The notes under the pieces were generated by a model. It worked only from the letters and a program-made list of their open reading frames with translations. It was not told where the DNA came from and did not search any database. The position numbers were made by a program, and so were the translations under genes. From Hemibagrus wyckioides (lineage: Eukaryota > Chordata > Actinopteri > Siluriformes > Bagridae): 64,000 nt of DNA. Location of the stretch: assembly GCF_019097595.1 (NCBI RefSeq), contig NC_080726.1, forward strand, positions 13,285,705 to 13,349,704. The letters run 5' to 3'. Numbering within the stretch: position 1 is the stretch's first letter; every line of letters starts with the position of its first letter. Below are positions 1 to 10,790 of the stretch, one piece after another.

Positions 1-420
1 AAATTTACAGACCAACGTGTTTCCCTTTGTGTTTTTCCAGTGTTTTGTGATAGCATTTCTACCGCTTTGTTTTTCCAAAGTTATATTTAGTTATAAAGAA
101 AAAGAGTAGACACAAGACACAACAGTGCTCCCAGAACATCATGTAATACAGTACTGCTGAATTCTATCTAAAAGAGCTAGGGCCAAAAAATTTTATTCAT
201 CACATACAAATCATACACAGTACGACATGTAGTAAAATGCTTTTTTTTTTTACGACTGTCCCTGTTACAAGAGAAGAAGAATAGAATAAATTTAAAGTGT
301 ATAGACATAAAAAAAAATGATAGGGATAAATAAAATAAAAGCTAACAGATAATATAAAGCTAACAGAGTAATAAAAATATTAAAAATATATAGAATATAC
401 ATATTATACACATATTATGT

Positions 421-496
<76 letters not shown>

Positions 497-1019
497 GGAA
501 AAAAAGCATTTTACCCCCGGCTCATGGGGTAAAAAAGCATTAGTATGATGAAAAGGGACTGCAATATTGCAGTATTAGACTGCAACCATAATGTGCTTGC
601 ACAGAGCACTGGGACTTACAAAGAACATATTACAATAAAACATGGACATAACAATGTAAATACAGATATCATTAAAAAACACCTTCTTGGCCTGCTCGTT
701 GAAGCAAGGATGTGGTCTAGCACTGGTTTGTAGAATGGAGGGAGAAGTGAGTGGTAAGAATCACACACGTGCTAAATTGTATTAATGACTGTTCTCTGTT
801 GCAGTGAGCTGTGGCAGGGATAAAAGAAGGGAAGAGGAGAACCAGAGAAGGAGAGCTGAGTACAGAACTCTTGTGCATATTTAAAATAGAAAAGCTGAAA
901 AGCAAGACAAGCGTACTCTCAAAGTTTCCTCTTTCATGAACCTGCTACACTGCCTAACTGTCTTATTTCTACACATCTGGATTTTGTAACTACCATAGTT
1001 TGTGTAGCTGTACAATATA
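1..1019. repeat. 5' flanking block of galectin unit 1, duplicated elsewhere in the window
   Basis: There is no credible gene here. The block recurs, diverged, at about 43,820-44,880 (with an extra repeat inserted) and in part from about 60,350. It carries a GATA microsatellite. It lies upstream of galectin exon 1 in each unit, so it marks the 5' part of the duplicated module. Short open frames in it have no recognisable domain. Confidence 0.6.
421..496. repeat. (GATA)n microsatellite
   Basis: About 19 uninterrupted ATAG/GATA units. A copy of this tract with its flanks occurs inside the Tc1 element at 2,592-2,678. Confidence 0.95.
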
Positions 1020-1405
1020 CACTACTCACAAAAAGTTAAGGATATGTGGGTTTGGGTTAAATTTATGGAAAATGTAAAAAGTTCACGCTACAGTGATATT
1101 ATATCATGAAAGTAGGGCATTTAAGTAGACGCATGCAATGGTGATTTCCTCATCTCAAACAATTTATTGAAACAAAAGCCAACAACAGTGGTGGGTATAC
1201 TACAACAAAAAATGTCAATGTCTCAATAATTTGTCATGTGCCCTTGACCATCAATTACAGCTTGACAACGATGTCTCATGCTGTTCACGAGTCGACTTCT
1301 TGTCTGTTGAGGCATGGCATCCCACTCTTCCTGAAGGGCGGCCCTCAGGTCATTGAGGTTCTGGGGTGCAGGGTTACAAGACTCTACACGGGAACTCAGC
1401 TGATC

Positions 1406-1726
1406 TCATAGGTTTTCTATGGGATTCAGGTCTGGAGAAAGTGCAGACCACTCCATTTGACGTACCCCAGCCTCCAGCTGCCGTTCCCTAATGATGCAAC
1501 CTCGATGAGTTGGAGCATTGTCGTCCATGAAGATGAAATTAGGCCTGTGTTGTTCATGCAGGGGCACAATGACTGGATTAATGATGTTATTCAGGTAGTA
1601 TTGGCTTGTCACTGTACCATTCACAAGATGTCGGGCAATTCTGTATTGAGTAGACACACCTGCCCAGACTGTAACACCACCACAACAGTGGCTGATGCAT
1701 AGCGCTCTCCTTGACATCTCCAACAT
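1406..1726 (-). pseudogene. Tc1 transposase, C-terminal catalytic fragment (DD34E type)
   Basis: Read on the minus strand, this frame contains FMDDNAPTHRG (second catalytic Asp) followed by [10 protein letters not shown] (catalytic Glu), the signature of a Tc1 DDE transposase. It stops directly after PIENL, where relatives continue with W and the C-terminal tail. The N-terminal DNA-binding part lies apart at 2,789-3,058. No continuous frame joins the two, so this is a dead transposase. Confidence 0.85.
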
Positions 1727-2193
1727 CGTTGGCGGCCATCATTTCTGCTCAGTGTGAATCGATTTTCATCAGAGAACAGCATTGAGGCCCACTGGTCCCT
1801 CGTCCAGCTGGCCCAGGCAAGACGATGACACCTGTGCCTGTGTGGTCAGGTGCCATTGCAGATCATCTAGCACGCAGCCCACGCTGATGTAAACGGTTTC
1901 AAATGGTCTGACGTGACACTTGGGTGCCTCTCACCTCCCTTAAATGTGCCTGGAGTTGAGTGGCATTTATCATCCAGTTCCACAGGGCACTGTTCACAAT
2001 GAAACGGTCATCAACGTGGGATGTGGCCAAAGGACACTGACTCTTCCAGTCTCTCTGTATCTCTGTCTCAACCTGCTGATGACACTCTGAGACACTCTAA
2101 GCTCTTAGAGTAAGCGGCCACTTCCCTCTGAGAACATCCTGTTTGAAGCTTCACAATGGCGAGGTACTGTTGATCAATAGTTGGGTGTCCATT

Positions 2194-2592
2194 CCAGTGT
2201 TTTGTGATAGCATTTCTACCGCTTTGTTTTTCCAAAGTTATATTTAGTTATAAAGAAAAAGAGTAGACACAAGACACAACAGTGCTCCCAGAACATCATG
2301 TAATACAGTACTGCTGAATTCTATCTAAAAGAGCTAGGGCCAAAAAATTTTATTCATCACATACAAAATCATACACAGTACGACATGTAGTAAAATGCTT
2401 TTTTTTTTTACGACTGTCCCTGTTACAAGAGAAGAAGAATAGAATAAATTTAAAGTGTATAGACATAAAAAAAAATGATAGGGATAAATAAAATAAAAGC
2501 TAACAGATAATATAAAGCTAACAGAGTAATAAAAATATTAAAAATATGATAGAATATGCATATTATACACATTATGTATGTATGTATGTATG

Positions 2593-2677
<85 letters not shown>

Positions 2678-2801
2678 GGAAAAAAAAGCATTTTACCCCC
2701 TGCTCATGGGGTAAAAAAGCATTAGTATTAGTATTAGACTGCAACCATAATGTGCTTGCACAGAGCACTGGGACTTACAAAGAACATATTACAATAAAAC
2801 A
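2194..2801. repeat. Copy of flank 38-643 embedded inside the Tc1 element
   Basis: From CAGTGTTTTGTGATAGC to ACAATAAAACA this segment repeats window positions 38 to about 643 nearly base for base, including the GATA tract. It is absent from the sister transposon at 31,379. Transposon sequence of about 155 bp occurs on both sides of it (about 2,040-2,190 and 2,815-2,960). Confidence 0.85.
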
Positions 2802-3058
2802 CTTCTATGCCTCTCTGTGACACTTCCAGTCTCTCTGTATCTGTGTCGCAACCTGCTGATGACACTCTGTGACACTCTAATCTCAGTGGCCACTTCCTTC
2901 TGAGAACATCCTGTTTGAAGCCTCACAATGGTGAGGTAATGTTGATCAATAGTTAGGTGTGGTCTTGGTCTCATGATGTCAAAATGTGAACAGCATGATG
3001 AAGAGGACTGTTTAAATACCAATTCTAATTGAATCAGAAAATTTATTGGTTGATTCAT
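2789..3058 (-). pseudogene. Tc1 transposase, N-terminal helix-turn-helix fragment
   Basis: The minus-strand frame contains LTIDQHYLTIVRLQTGCSQ followed by a VSQSVISRL recognition-helix-like segment, matching the paired-type HTH at the start of Tc1 transposases and the copy at 32,487-32,702. It belongs to element 1 and is separated from the catalytic part. Confidence 0.7.
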
Positions 3059-3470
3059 GGATCAAACACCAGTTGTGAATTTTGCCGTTAATCATCTTGT
3101 TAGAGAACAGCAAGTTATACAAAAAGTACTGAAACACTGAACAGTTGGACATGTGCATTCAAAAGTGTAGAGAAGGTCAAATTAAGTTCACCTGTAAAGG
3201 TTATTGTGCATTTTAGGTGCATCCTGAAATTTCACCCGAAAGCCAAATATCCTTAACTTTTTGTGAGTAGTGTACATCATGCAATTTTGAGTTTACTTTA
3301 CACTGAAACAACAGGCTCAAGTGACACAACCTTTTGGCTAGATTTGAACATTAGTTTTTTGGTTTTGTCTTAATTCCATCTTTTAGTGTATTGTCTCAGT
3401 ATATTTACATCATGCATGCATTCACACTGTAATGCATCGTTTTAGGTTGTACTTTGTTCCGATTTTTCAA

Positions 3471-3560
3471 GTATTAGTGTCATCCATATGGATTACAATT
3501 ACATCCCATTCACCAATAGGTTTCAGAACTCAGACACTCCAAAACTGAGAGGTGTAGGAT
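3471..3560 (+). pseudogene. Relic of a galectin exon upstream of exon 1
   Basis: Translation resembles the VNGIH..DY..IPF block of galectin exon 4 (here VIHMDYNYIPFTN). It lies about 485 bp upstream of exon 1. Similar relics sit at 21,391, 45,069, 47,761 and 60,719. It is probably the decayed end of an older neighbouring galectin gene. There is no convincing splice acceptor. Confidence 0.5.
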
Positions 3561-3839
3561 CCTGGTCTATTTTTTTTTTCTCTTTCTATATTCCCCTTAT
3601 CACATCATCCTCCCAATAATGAGTGTGGCAGTTATCTCTGAACAACTTTAAGAGCAGTCATGTTCCTTATGACCACTCCTGTTGGATATTAAACACAACT
3701 GAGGCATATATGATTTTAAATGGACAATCTATACACAGATAGCACTATTCACATTATATAATAAAAAAACCCCACTGATCAATGGTTATTGTTAATTGGC
3801 TGGTTTCAGCAAATCACCAGAACAATGACAAAATCCAAA

Positions 3840-3954
3840 CATTATCACATGAACAAAATTCCTCTTTATAAGCTTTAAAAAAGGATGATCTGGTAGACTG
3901 ATTTTTATATATAACTCCTGGAAACTCCTACAAACTCCTACAAACTCCTGCAAA
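3840..3954 (+). promoter_or_regulatory. Putative core promoter and 5' UTR of galectin unit 1
   Basis: A TATA-like TATAAG lies at 3,867-3,872, about 85 bp upstream of the exon 1 ATG. The block TTATCACATGAACAAA before it is conserved at the matching place in units 2 and 5. The 5' UTR has short repeats of AACTCCTNCA just before the ATG. The promoter role is inferred from position and conservation. Confidence 0.5.
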
Positions 3955-3990
3955 ATGGCACACAACCAGCAAGAGATATTTTACAATCCT
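3955..3990 (+). CDS. Galectin unit 1, exon 1
   Basis: Twelve codons (MAHNQQEIFYNP) end in phase 0 at a strong donor, GTAAGT. It matches exon 1 of units 2 and 5 in length and sequence. Two-domain galectins commonly start with such a short exon. The N-CRD exons that should follow are missing: the next 2.2 kb are DIRS and hAT-derived DNA, and the next galectin exon is at 6,427 (C-terminal CRD). A normal two-domain protein cannot come from this unit. Confidence 0.7.
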
Positions 3991-4122
3991 GTAAGTATTT
4001 TTATATAGTTTTGCTTACTATAGCATAAGACAGTCACTTTATTCTTTGTAAATGTTTCTATATTTATTTGTAATTGTGATATTTAAAGTTTATAATTTCA
4101 ATATTGGGGTGGCATGTTGCGA

Positions 4123-6190
4123 TGATGACACGCCTCTAGAGTGGGACCCAAGGTCAGAAACCAGGGTCTACCACATAAAAAGGGAACGAAGCCTGCAGCA
4201 CATAACCCTTATGGCACCAAGGGGATGCCCATGGGGATGAAAGCCCGCATCTCTGAGCCAGAAGATGAATGGCCTCATGTGAATCAGACCCAAAAGGATA
4301 ACATTGGCTGCTGCCACCGTGAGGCCGAGCACTCTCTGTGCCTCAGCGACAGAGAGGCTTTGGTCTAGCTGAATAGCATTCCCTGCTAACAGTATGGAAG
4401 CCAACCGAGCCTGCGCCGCAGTGGAATCCAAAATTACCCCCAAGAAGGTGGTTCTCTGAGAAGGAGAAAGTACATGCTTCTCTGGGTTCAACCTAAGGCC
4501 TAGAGCCTCATATAAGCAAGCACAGCATCCCAATGACTAGCTGCCATGGCCTACGACTGGGCCAGGACGAGCCAATCATACACGAAATTCAGTACACAGA
4601 TGCCCTGAAGGTGCAGCGACGCCAGGGCAGCATCCATGCACTTTGTAAAAGTGCTCTAGCCGAATAGCATCCAGTGCTAATAGTATGGAAGCCACCTGAG
4701 CAGGAGATAGACATGCCTGCACCACAGTGGAATCCAAAAGTAAGTAAATTAATTTTGGATAAAGGAAATTAAGTTCACAGATGTCAAATGCAGCAGTGCC
4801 AGGGTAGCATCCATGCACTTAGTAAAAGTGCACGGCGACAAGGCTAGACCGAAAGTAAGAACCCGATACTGCTAAGCTTCACCCCCGTAAGCAAACCTGA
4901 GAACACTTCCTGTGTTCTGGCCAAATACATATATGAAAATAGGCATCCATGAGGTCTATCATCACAAACCAGTCCTCGGGACTTGATCTATGATGGGATC
5001 AGTTCACAGTGAGCATCTTGAATCTGAACATCGTTAGGGCAGAGTTCAGAGCTCGCAGGCCCAAAATTGGATGCAGCCCCATCTCTTTTGGGACTTCTCT
5101 AAAAGCCAGAGTCTTGATCTGGAAGGGGAACATGTTCTATGGCCCCTTTTCTCAGAAGAGAGAGAAGTTCCTCTTGGAGGAACATAGTTTGGTGTGTGCC
5201 GACGATTGTGGGCAACACTGCCTGAAATGGAAGAGGACGGGTGGCAAACTGGATCCTGTGCCCTTACCCTACAGTATCTAGGACTGACTGAGATACACCT
5301 GGGAGAAGTTTCCACACTGCCAGGCTGCACAATTAATTGATTTTCTAATCGCAATTACGATTACAGATGCCATGATTACGTAATCAAAGCTGCAATTACA
5401 AAAAAAAAAACTATGTTATTCTGCATGTGTAAGGGGTGTTTATTGCATGTTATATTGTGAGGGGTGAATAAATACTTTTAATTGTCCAAATAGTCGGTAG
5501 GCGTGTCCTTATCAACGCCCCGATTATCCACTTGTGCATGTCTATCTAGTCATGATAATTTTGCGAACATGTGCGCTGATAAAGAAACATCAGATAGTTT
5601 GCAAAGAGTTGCTGAGAAGAATCAAGAATTAAAAGCACTAAGACATTATAGTCATGACTTTCTATTATTCAACTAATGCAGTATTTAAGTTAAAATACAT
5701 ACATGGCTTAGGTGAACAATGTGCCAGAACAGACTCAATCATTTGGCTGTTCTGTCAGCTGAAAAAGGAATTCTCACCACTATAAATACTAATATGGTAA
5801 CTGACCGTTTTACTCAAGTCAAGTCTCGGAGATACTCTCTGATGATTCCGCCCTCAAAAAAATAGGATAGAAAAGTCACCAAGATAAAAAATATTTATAT
5901 GTTATAAAATATGCATGCAGTTGCTTCAAACAATGGTATAAAGCTATTCAAAACACCATTTAATGTAAATTGTGATAATCGTAAGTAATCATCTCAATTA
6001 CAATTTCAAGGGAATAATAGACAATTATAATTTTTGTCATAATTGTGCAGCCCTACAACTAGTGCAGCCACTGAACGGCCTATGGCACGGGCCGTGTGCT
6101 TTGTGGCACAGAGCGCAAAATCTGTGGTTCGACGCAGCTCAGAGAGAGAGCTCAGGATGCACCAGCTTGGACCGCTGCAATGTAGGTCTT
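4123..6190 (-). mobile_element. Fragment of a second DIRS-type retrotransposon, replacing the galectin N-CRD
   Basis: Minus-strand translation at 4,168-4,533 gives reverse-transcriptase thumb sequence typical of DIRS elements (LGLRLNPEKHVLSPSQRTTF, then LGL..AA.NVI..GL.HMRP). A repeat of this part lies at 4,576-4,818. A gag-like piece (LSELRRTTDFALCATK, then HTARAIGRSVAALV) lies at about 6,063-6,160. The parts are separated by a hAT-like element (5,322-6,054). Many stops. It differs from the DIRS at 8,581. Boundaries are approximate. Confidence 0.7.
5322..6054. mobile_element. Non-autonomous hAT-like element with short inverted ends
   Basis: It starts AGGCTGCACAATTAATTG and ends with the inverse (AATTGTGCAGCCCT). 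Imperfect AATTACGATTA-type repeats follow inward on both sides. There is no transposase frame. It splits the minus-strand DIRS fragment. I could not identify an exact 8-bp target duplication, so the superfamily is tentative. Confidence 0.55.
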
Positions 6191-6346
6191 CCATCCAAGA
6201 GTTCACACCAATCAAACAGGAGCCACACCTGAGTCCACCTGTTTAATCAGTTGATCTTGGCATTATACTTAGTTGTAGCTTCTGTTAGGTTGGAATGGAA
6301 ACCTGCACCCACACCGGCCCATTCCTGACAAGATTGGACACCCCTG
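6190..6346. mobile_element. Truncated hAT-type MITE (right part)
   Basis: It matches the right two thirds of the MITEs at 28,572, 46,434 and 49,116 and ends GGACACCCCTG followed by TATGAAAG, the 8-bp target duplication seen at 46,434. The left end is lost at the junction with the DIRS fragment. Confidence 0.75.
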
Positions 6347-6426
6347 TATGAAAGTATAGAAGATGTGAATTTCATTTACTCTCATGATTGCCTGCAATAA
6401 CCATGTCTTGTATTCTTCATCATTAG

Positions 6427-7036
6427 TGTGTGCCATACAGAACCACCATGTATGGTGGAATGTGGGCTGGCAAAAACATTCAAGGGCTGGTTAATCCTCA
6501 GGCTTCCAGGTGAGACGTTAGACTTATTCTGCGCCTCTGCAAATATTTATTTATTTCTACATATTTATCTTTTATCTTTGAGCTGAAACTGTGTTACCAA
6601 GTACCTGCAAAGCCTGATTGAAAGAAAGCCAGATTTGATCTAAAACAATGATATTCTGGTTTTCTGGATGAGTGGCACTTAGAGGAGCGCTCTGGAGAAA
6701 TGCCATTTGAAAAGGGACAAATCTTCCAGGTATGTACTGCAAATTATAAGGGAATTTTGTTTATTTTTTACCTTATTTAGAGGACAAATATATCTGTGTT
6801 TGTTTGGCTGGCTTATACAAATAGTTTTACATAAAGTAAAAATTAATTTAAAACATCCGATCATATCATTTTTCCTGTGTCACATTCCTTTCAGATAATC
6901 ATCTCCTGCTGAGCAGTACAACATGTTTATCAATGGTAATCTCGAGACTACCTTCAAGCACCGCTTCACCAACCTGTGGGAAATTGATGCTCTGGAGGTG
7001 TCTGGTGACCTGAGGTTGACTGATGTAAATGTTTAG
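6427..7036 (+). pseudogene. Galectin unit 1, C-terminal CRD cassette a (broken)
   Basis: Three exon remnants. Exon 6,427-6,509 has proper splice sites but lacks six bases (two codons) compared with its sisters. Exon ending 6,729 keeps only its 3' half, because a deletion joins the upstream intron to GATGAGTGG and removes the H-NPR sugar-contact part and the splice acceptor. The last exon, 6,895-7,036, has a 5-base deletion that makes a TGA after IISC. The cassette cannot encode a folded CRD. The intact equivalent is 28,840-29,733. Confidence 0.85.
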
Positions 7037-7070
7037 CTCATTTTTTAATATTGGATTGTTTTGTGCAAAT

Positions 7071-7093
7071 TTTTTTTTTTTTTTTTTTTTTTT
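7071..7093. repeat. Poly(T) tract
   Basis: A run of more than 20 T just 3' of the broken cassette a. It is absent at the same place in unit 2, so it is a local expansion. Confidence 0.8.
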
Positions 7094-7592
7094 ACATTTT
7101 TTTGTTCGAACAGCATCAAAGATTCCATATAACTGAACAGAGATCCTGAAGCTGTGAGGCAGCAACACTACACTCTGCATTACCATGCTAATTCACTACA
7201 CTATAATTACCTGATTCTGTAATGTAGAAAACATATAGTTATTTGCATATCTGTGGCCTCTAGACTATATGGTGAAAGTGAACTCATTTAATCATAAAAA
7301 ATGACTGATATGAACATGTAGGGGACATGAATTTCCATTTGTCTCATGATCGCTTGTATCTGAGGTCGCTACTTCAACTCTGGCCACAACCAATAGCTTC
7401 CTGTTTTTTCTGAAACTACTCTGTTGCTTACCAGTTACATTATCCCTGTACTTATGAAGTCAATATGAAATTACTTACTTATTTATGTTTTTCACCTTTT
7501 TTCCATCTCTTTTACTTCACATAAGTTAACATTATGTTTTATCTTAAAGTAATCAGCTTGTAATAACCATGTCCTGTTTTCTTTATCATTAG

Positions 7593-8388
7593 CATATGCC
7601 ATACAAAACCAACATGAGTAGTGGATTGTGGGCTGGAAAAAACATTTCAATCCAAGGGCTGGTTAATCCTGAGCCTTACAGGTCAGATGTTGGCATTCTT
7701 CTACTAATTACATTAATTACATTGCCTGACTTAAATGAAAGAAGGCCAGATTTGATCTAAAACAACTATTTTCTGGACTTCCCACAGATTTAGTCTAAAC
7801 TTTTAGAATTTTATGTGGAAGAGCACCACCTGCAGAGCAGCATACCACATTTTAGGCCTAGAAGATTTTGGTATAAATGTTGTGTAAAATATGTTTTTAA
7901 ATTGTGTCTGTTATTTGTGTTACCAGATTCGAGATTAACTTGCATCACAAAGATGGGATTGCCTTTCACTACAATCGCTTTGATGAGAACACGGTTGTTC
8001 GCAATAACAGAACAATGAATGAGTGGCGCTTAGAGGAGCGCTCTGGAGAAATGCCATTTCAAAAGGGAAAAATCTTCCAAGTATGTACTAATTATAAGGG
8101 AATTTTGTTTATTTTTTACCTTATTTAGAGGACAAATATATCTGTGTTTGTTTGGCTGGCTGATATAAATAGTTCTACTTAAAGAGAAAATTAATTTAAC
8201 TCATCTGATCATATCATTTACCTGTGTCACATTCCTTTCAGATGATCATTTCCTGCACTACTGAGCAGTACAACGTGTTTGTCAATGGTAATCTCGAGAC
8301 TACCTACAACCACCACTTCACCAACCTGTGGGAGATTGATGTTCTGGAGGTGTCTGGGGACCTGAGCTTGACTGATTTATATGCTTAG
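7593..8388 (+). CDS. Galectin unit 1, C-terminal CRD cassette b (three exons)
   Basis: Exons 7,593-7,681 (89 nt), 7,927-8,080 (154 nt) and 8,242-8,388 (147 nt, ends TAG) have good splice sites and a continuous frame. Galectins bind beta-galactosides through H-NPR, V-N and W-E-R motifs. Here HYN-RF has lost the proline codon of NPR and WG is changed to WR, while EER is kept. The 30-nt linker exon found before cassette b in unit 2 is deleted here. AATAAA-rich sequence follows at about 8,466. Sugar binding is doubtful, and whether it is expressed is unknown because the N-CRD is gone. Confidence 0.7.
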
Positions 8389-8601
8389 CTAAGAAATTTT
8401 AATTGTATATTTTTGTGCGATATTTTCTCTGGCACAATTTTATCTGTAAACAGAGAAGTATGCTAAAAATAAAATAAAATAAAATAAATAAATAGGGCAG
8501 TCATATATTCCATTTTATAAAGTTTTTCAATCCACTGGGCCATTTTTGAAAGGTGTGGCTTCATCCAGTTTATTGTTATGGTTCTCTTTCAAACATTCGT
8601 T

Positions 8602-8770
8602 TGGTATCTCACTATGGGAATCGCCTCAGGCGTGACTGATTCTGGAAGCACCAATTACACCACGTCTGTCAGTTGACAGACCAATCACGAAAGTGATGCA
8701 GGAGTCCCGCCTCCCTCATATATATCGCTGCCAGTGGTCCCTACCTCATTCTCGTTCTCTTCCCCGTGAA
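8602..8770. repeat. DIRS left inverted terminal repeat
   Basis: Its reverse complement matches 14,288-14,457, for example CAATCACGAAAGTGATGCAG on the left and CTGCATCACTTTCGTGATTG on the right. Confidence 0.9.
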
Positions 8771-9132
8771 GATCCTATAGTGAAGCTATCCTCAGCAGAT
8801 CCTCGTAAGGGGTGGCCGCTAAACTGTTTAAAGATGAGCCGTTATTTTTAGGTACGTCGCCGAACGCGGCTGCTTCTTTGGAGAAATATTCACTGTTGAA
8901 GTGAATATTTTCTCTTTCTGCTGTTGTTTTTCTTATCTCCTTTTTTTTCCGAAGTGGGGACCAACGCGTCAAGGCGGGTTCTCATTTTCCTTTCGAGCAA
9001 TCACAAGCTCATTTTTTCTCTTAATTATTCCCCCTCGTGTTAAGCGGTGCGACGGAATAATTGTTATAAGACCCGATATCAAGAGGCACGTTGTGGTGAT
9101 CTCGTTAATCTGCCGGTTTTCGCATCTCTGTT

Positions 9133-10673
9133 ATGGCGACTGCGAGCCCATCCGGTAGCACAGCGAAAGGGAAAGATCCCTCTCGACCGTGCGCGTGCGG
9201 GTCTATGATCTCTTCTAAAGACTCTCACCCTCTATGCATAGCGTGTTTGGGAGTCAGACATGCTCAGGCTGCGCTCGCTAATCCCGAATGCTGCCCGCAC
9301 TGCTCTCTGTTCCCGTTAAGGGTTTTGGAGCGCCGAGTGCAAGTCGTGGCCACAACTAAGGGGGATCCGAGTTTTTCTGCGCCTCCCGCGGAAACGCTGG
9401 AGGTTGCCCCTCAAGCACGGAGCTGGGGAGAGTTGATGGATGAGATTTCTCCTGAACTTTCTCCCCTTTTTGAATCAGACCCTTTGGCGGGGAAAAACGA
9501 GGAGGAGGAGGAAGATGATGAGGCGATTGCTTGCCTTTTAGAGGAAGATTTGGAGGAAGATGAGGAGGATGCTATGCTCCCTCCTAATCTTTCCTCTAGG
9601 CCTGGCAGTGCCATGGAGGCATCCCCCTCCCCCATGCCAGGGGAGCTGGACCTCATTGAAATGTGTCGGAGAGCAGCTGCTAAACTCTAAACTCTCAGCA
9701 AGAAGGCCAAGGGGCAGAGAGAGATTTATATGATGGGAAGAGGCTGCCATTGTGCACTTCCCCAGTCAAGCAGCTGATTCCAGCTGTCCCAGCATGCGTG
9801 GCAGAGATGCAGCGCTTCTGGGACAAACCCTTTTCACACAGGGTGCCTGTTAAAGGTTTCTCTAGGCTGGATGTCTACAATATGGAGGAGTTGGGGATGT
9901 CCAACCCCCCCCAGTTGAATTATCGGTGGCAAGTCACCTCCACCCTAATCGGCGGGCAGCCCTATCCTCCTCCTCTCCTTCACTACCGGGACGGACAGAG
10001 AGACTGTCTGCTTCTCTTTTTCAAAAAATTTACCGCTCCTCTGCCCTGGCTGTCAGAGCCCTAAATGCCACCTCTTTACTTACAGCGTATCAGGCTGAGC
10101 TTATCGAGGAGATGATGCTTATGGAGGAGATGATGCCCCCAGCAGATTGATGCTGGGTCGCCTGACTCAGCATTATGGGAAGAAATCTGCGTCATTGCAG
10201 ATCTCAATCTGTGCTCCTCTAGGGGAGCAGTCCAGAGCTGCGGCCGCAGCATGGGCTTAGCCATGGTGGGGGAAAGAGCCCTGTGGTTGGGATTGACATG
10301 TTTGTCAGAAAGGGAGAAGGCAGACTTCCTTGATGCCCCTGTGGAGCCGAAAGCCCTTTTTGGGGCTGCAGTGATGAATATGCGTCAGCAGTGTGACCTG
10401 CACAAGAAGGATGGGGAAGCTTTTGAAACTTGCCTCCCCAGGAAGCCTGCTGCTTGACCTTCCCAGCCCATGCGTCCAGGGTTTTCCTCTACTTCAAAGG
10501 GGGGAAATCCAGGGTACAGAAACCCTAGGCCCCGCCCTCCACCTCAGCAGTCAATGCAGATGGAGGTTCGCCCAAAACAGACCCAGCCGAGAGGTAAGGC
10601 CTCGTTTGTGGCTGCAGCGGCTAAGCACCACCCAGTTAACCCTCAAGGGGGAAAAAAGAGGCAGACAACCTAA
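9133..10673 (+). pseudogene. DIRS gag-like ORF1, frameshifted
   Basis: The first frame (9,133-9,690) has a Cys-rich start (CACGSM, CIACLGVRHAQ, CCPHCSLFP) and an acidic stretch. It stops where AAACTCTAAACTCT looks like a small duplication. Gag sequence continues in other frames: 9,750-10,064 (PAVPACVAEMQRFWDKPFSH), 10,251-10,457 (MGLAMVGERALWLGL) and 10,470-10,673 with a basic Pro/Arg-rich end. DIRS ORF1 is thought to be the structural protein. At least two frameshifts make this copy inactive. Confidence 0.75.
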
Positions 10674-10790
10674 CCTGTGGTCTAATGGTGGATCAGGAGA
10701 GGGGCTACAGCACTCACGGAGTCTCTGTAGCACCTCTCTACACATCACAGGAGTCTTGCCCCCCCCCCACTAGCGAAGAAGCGTCGGGGT

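Larger units (their letters stand above)
1020..3272 (-). mobile_element. Tc1/mariner element 1, rearranged, flanked by TA
   Basis: The ends are inverted copies beginning CACTACTCACAAAAAG and ending CTTTTTGTGAGTAGTG. A TA dinucleotide lies on each side (1018-1019 and 3273-3274), the Tc1/mariner target duplication. The same family occurs at 31,379-32,905, where the element is about 1.5 kb. This copy is longer because it contains a 608-bp copy of its own left flank (2,194-2,801) and a second copy of about 155 bp of transposon sequence. It is non-functional. Confidence 0.85.

Noticed and set aside
545..905. Short frames in the 5' flank as small genes
   Set aside because: No domain, no splice context, and the block is a duplicated flank with diverged copies that do not keep the frames.
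9411..9656. Minus-strand Ser-rich frame
   Set aside because: It is the antisense of the acidic gag stretch and not a gene.
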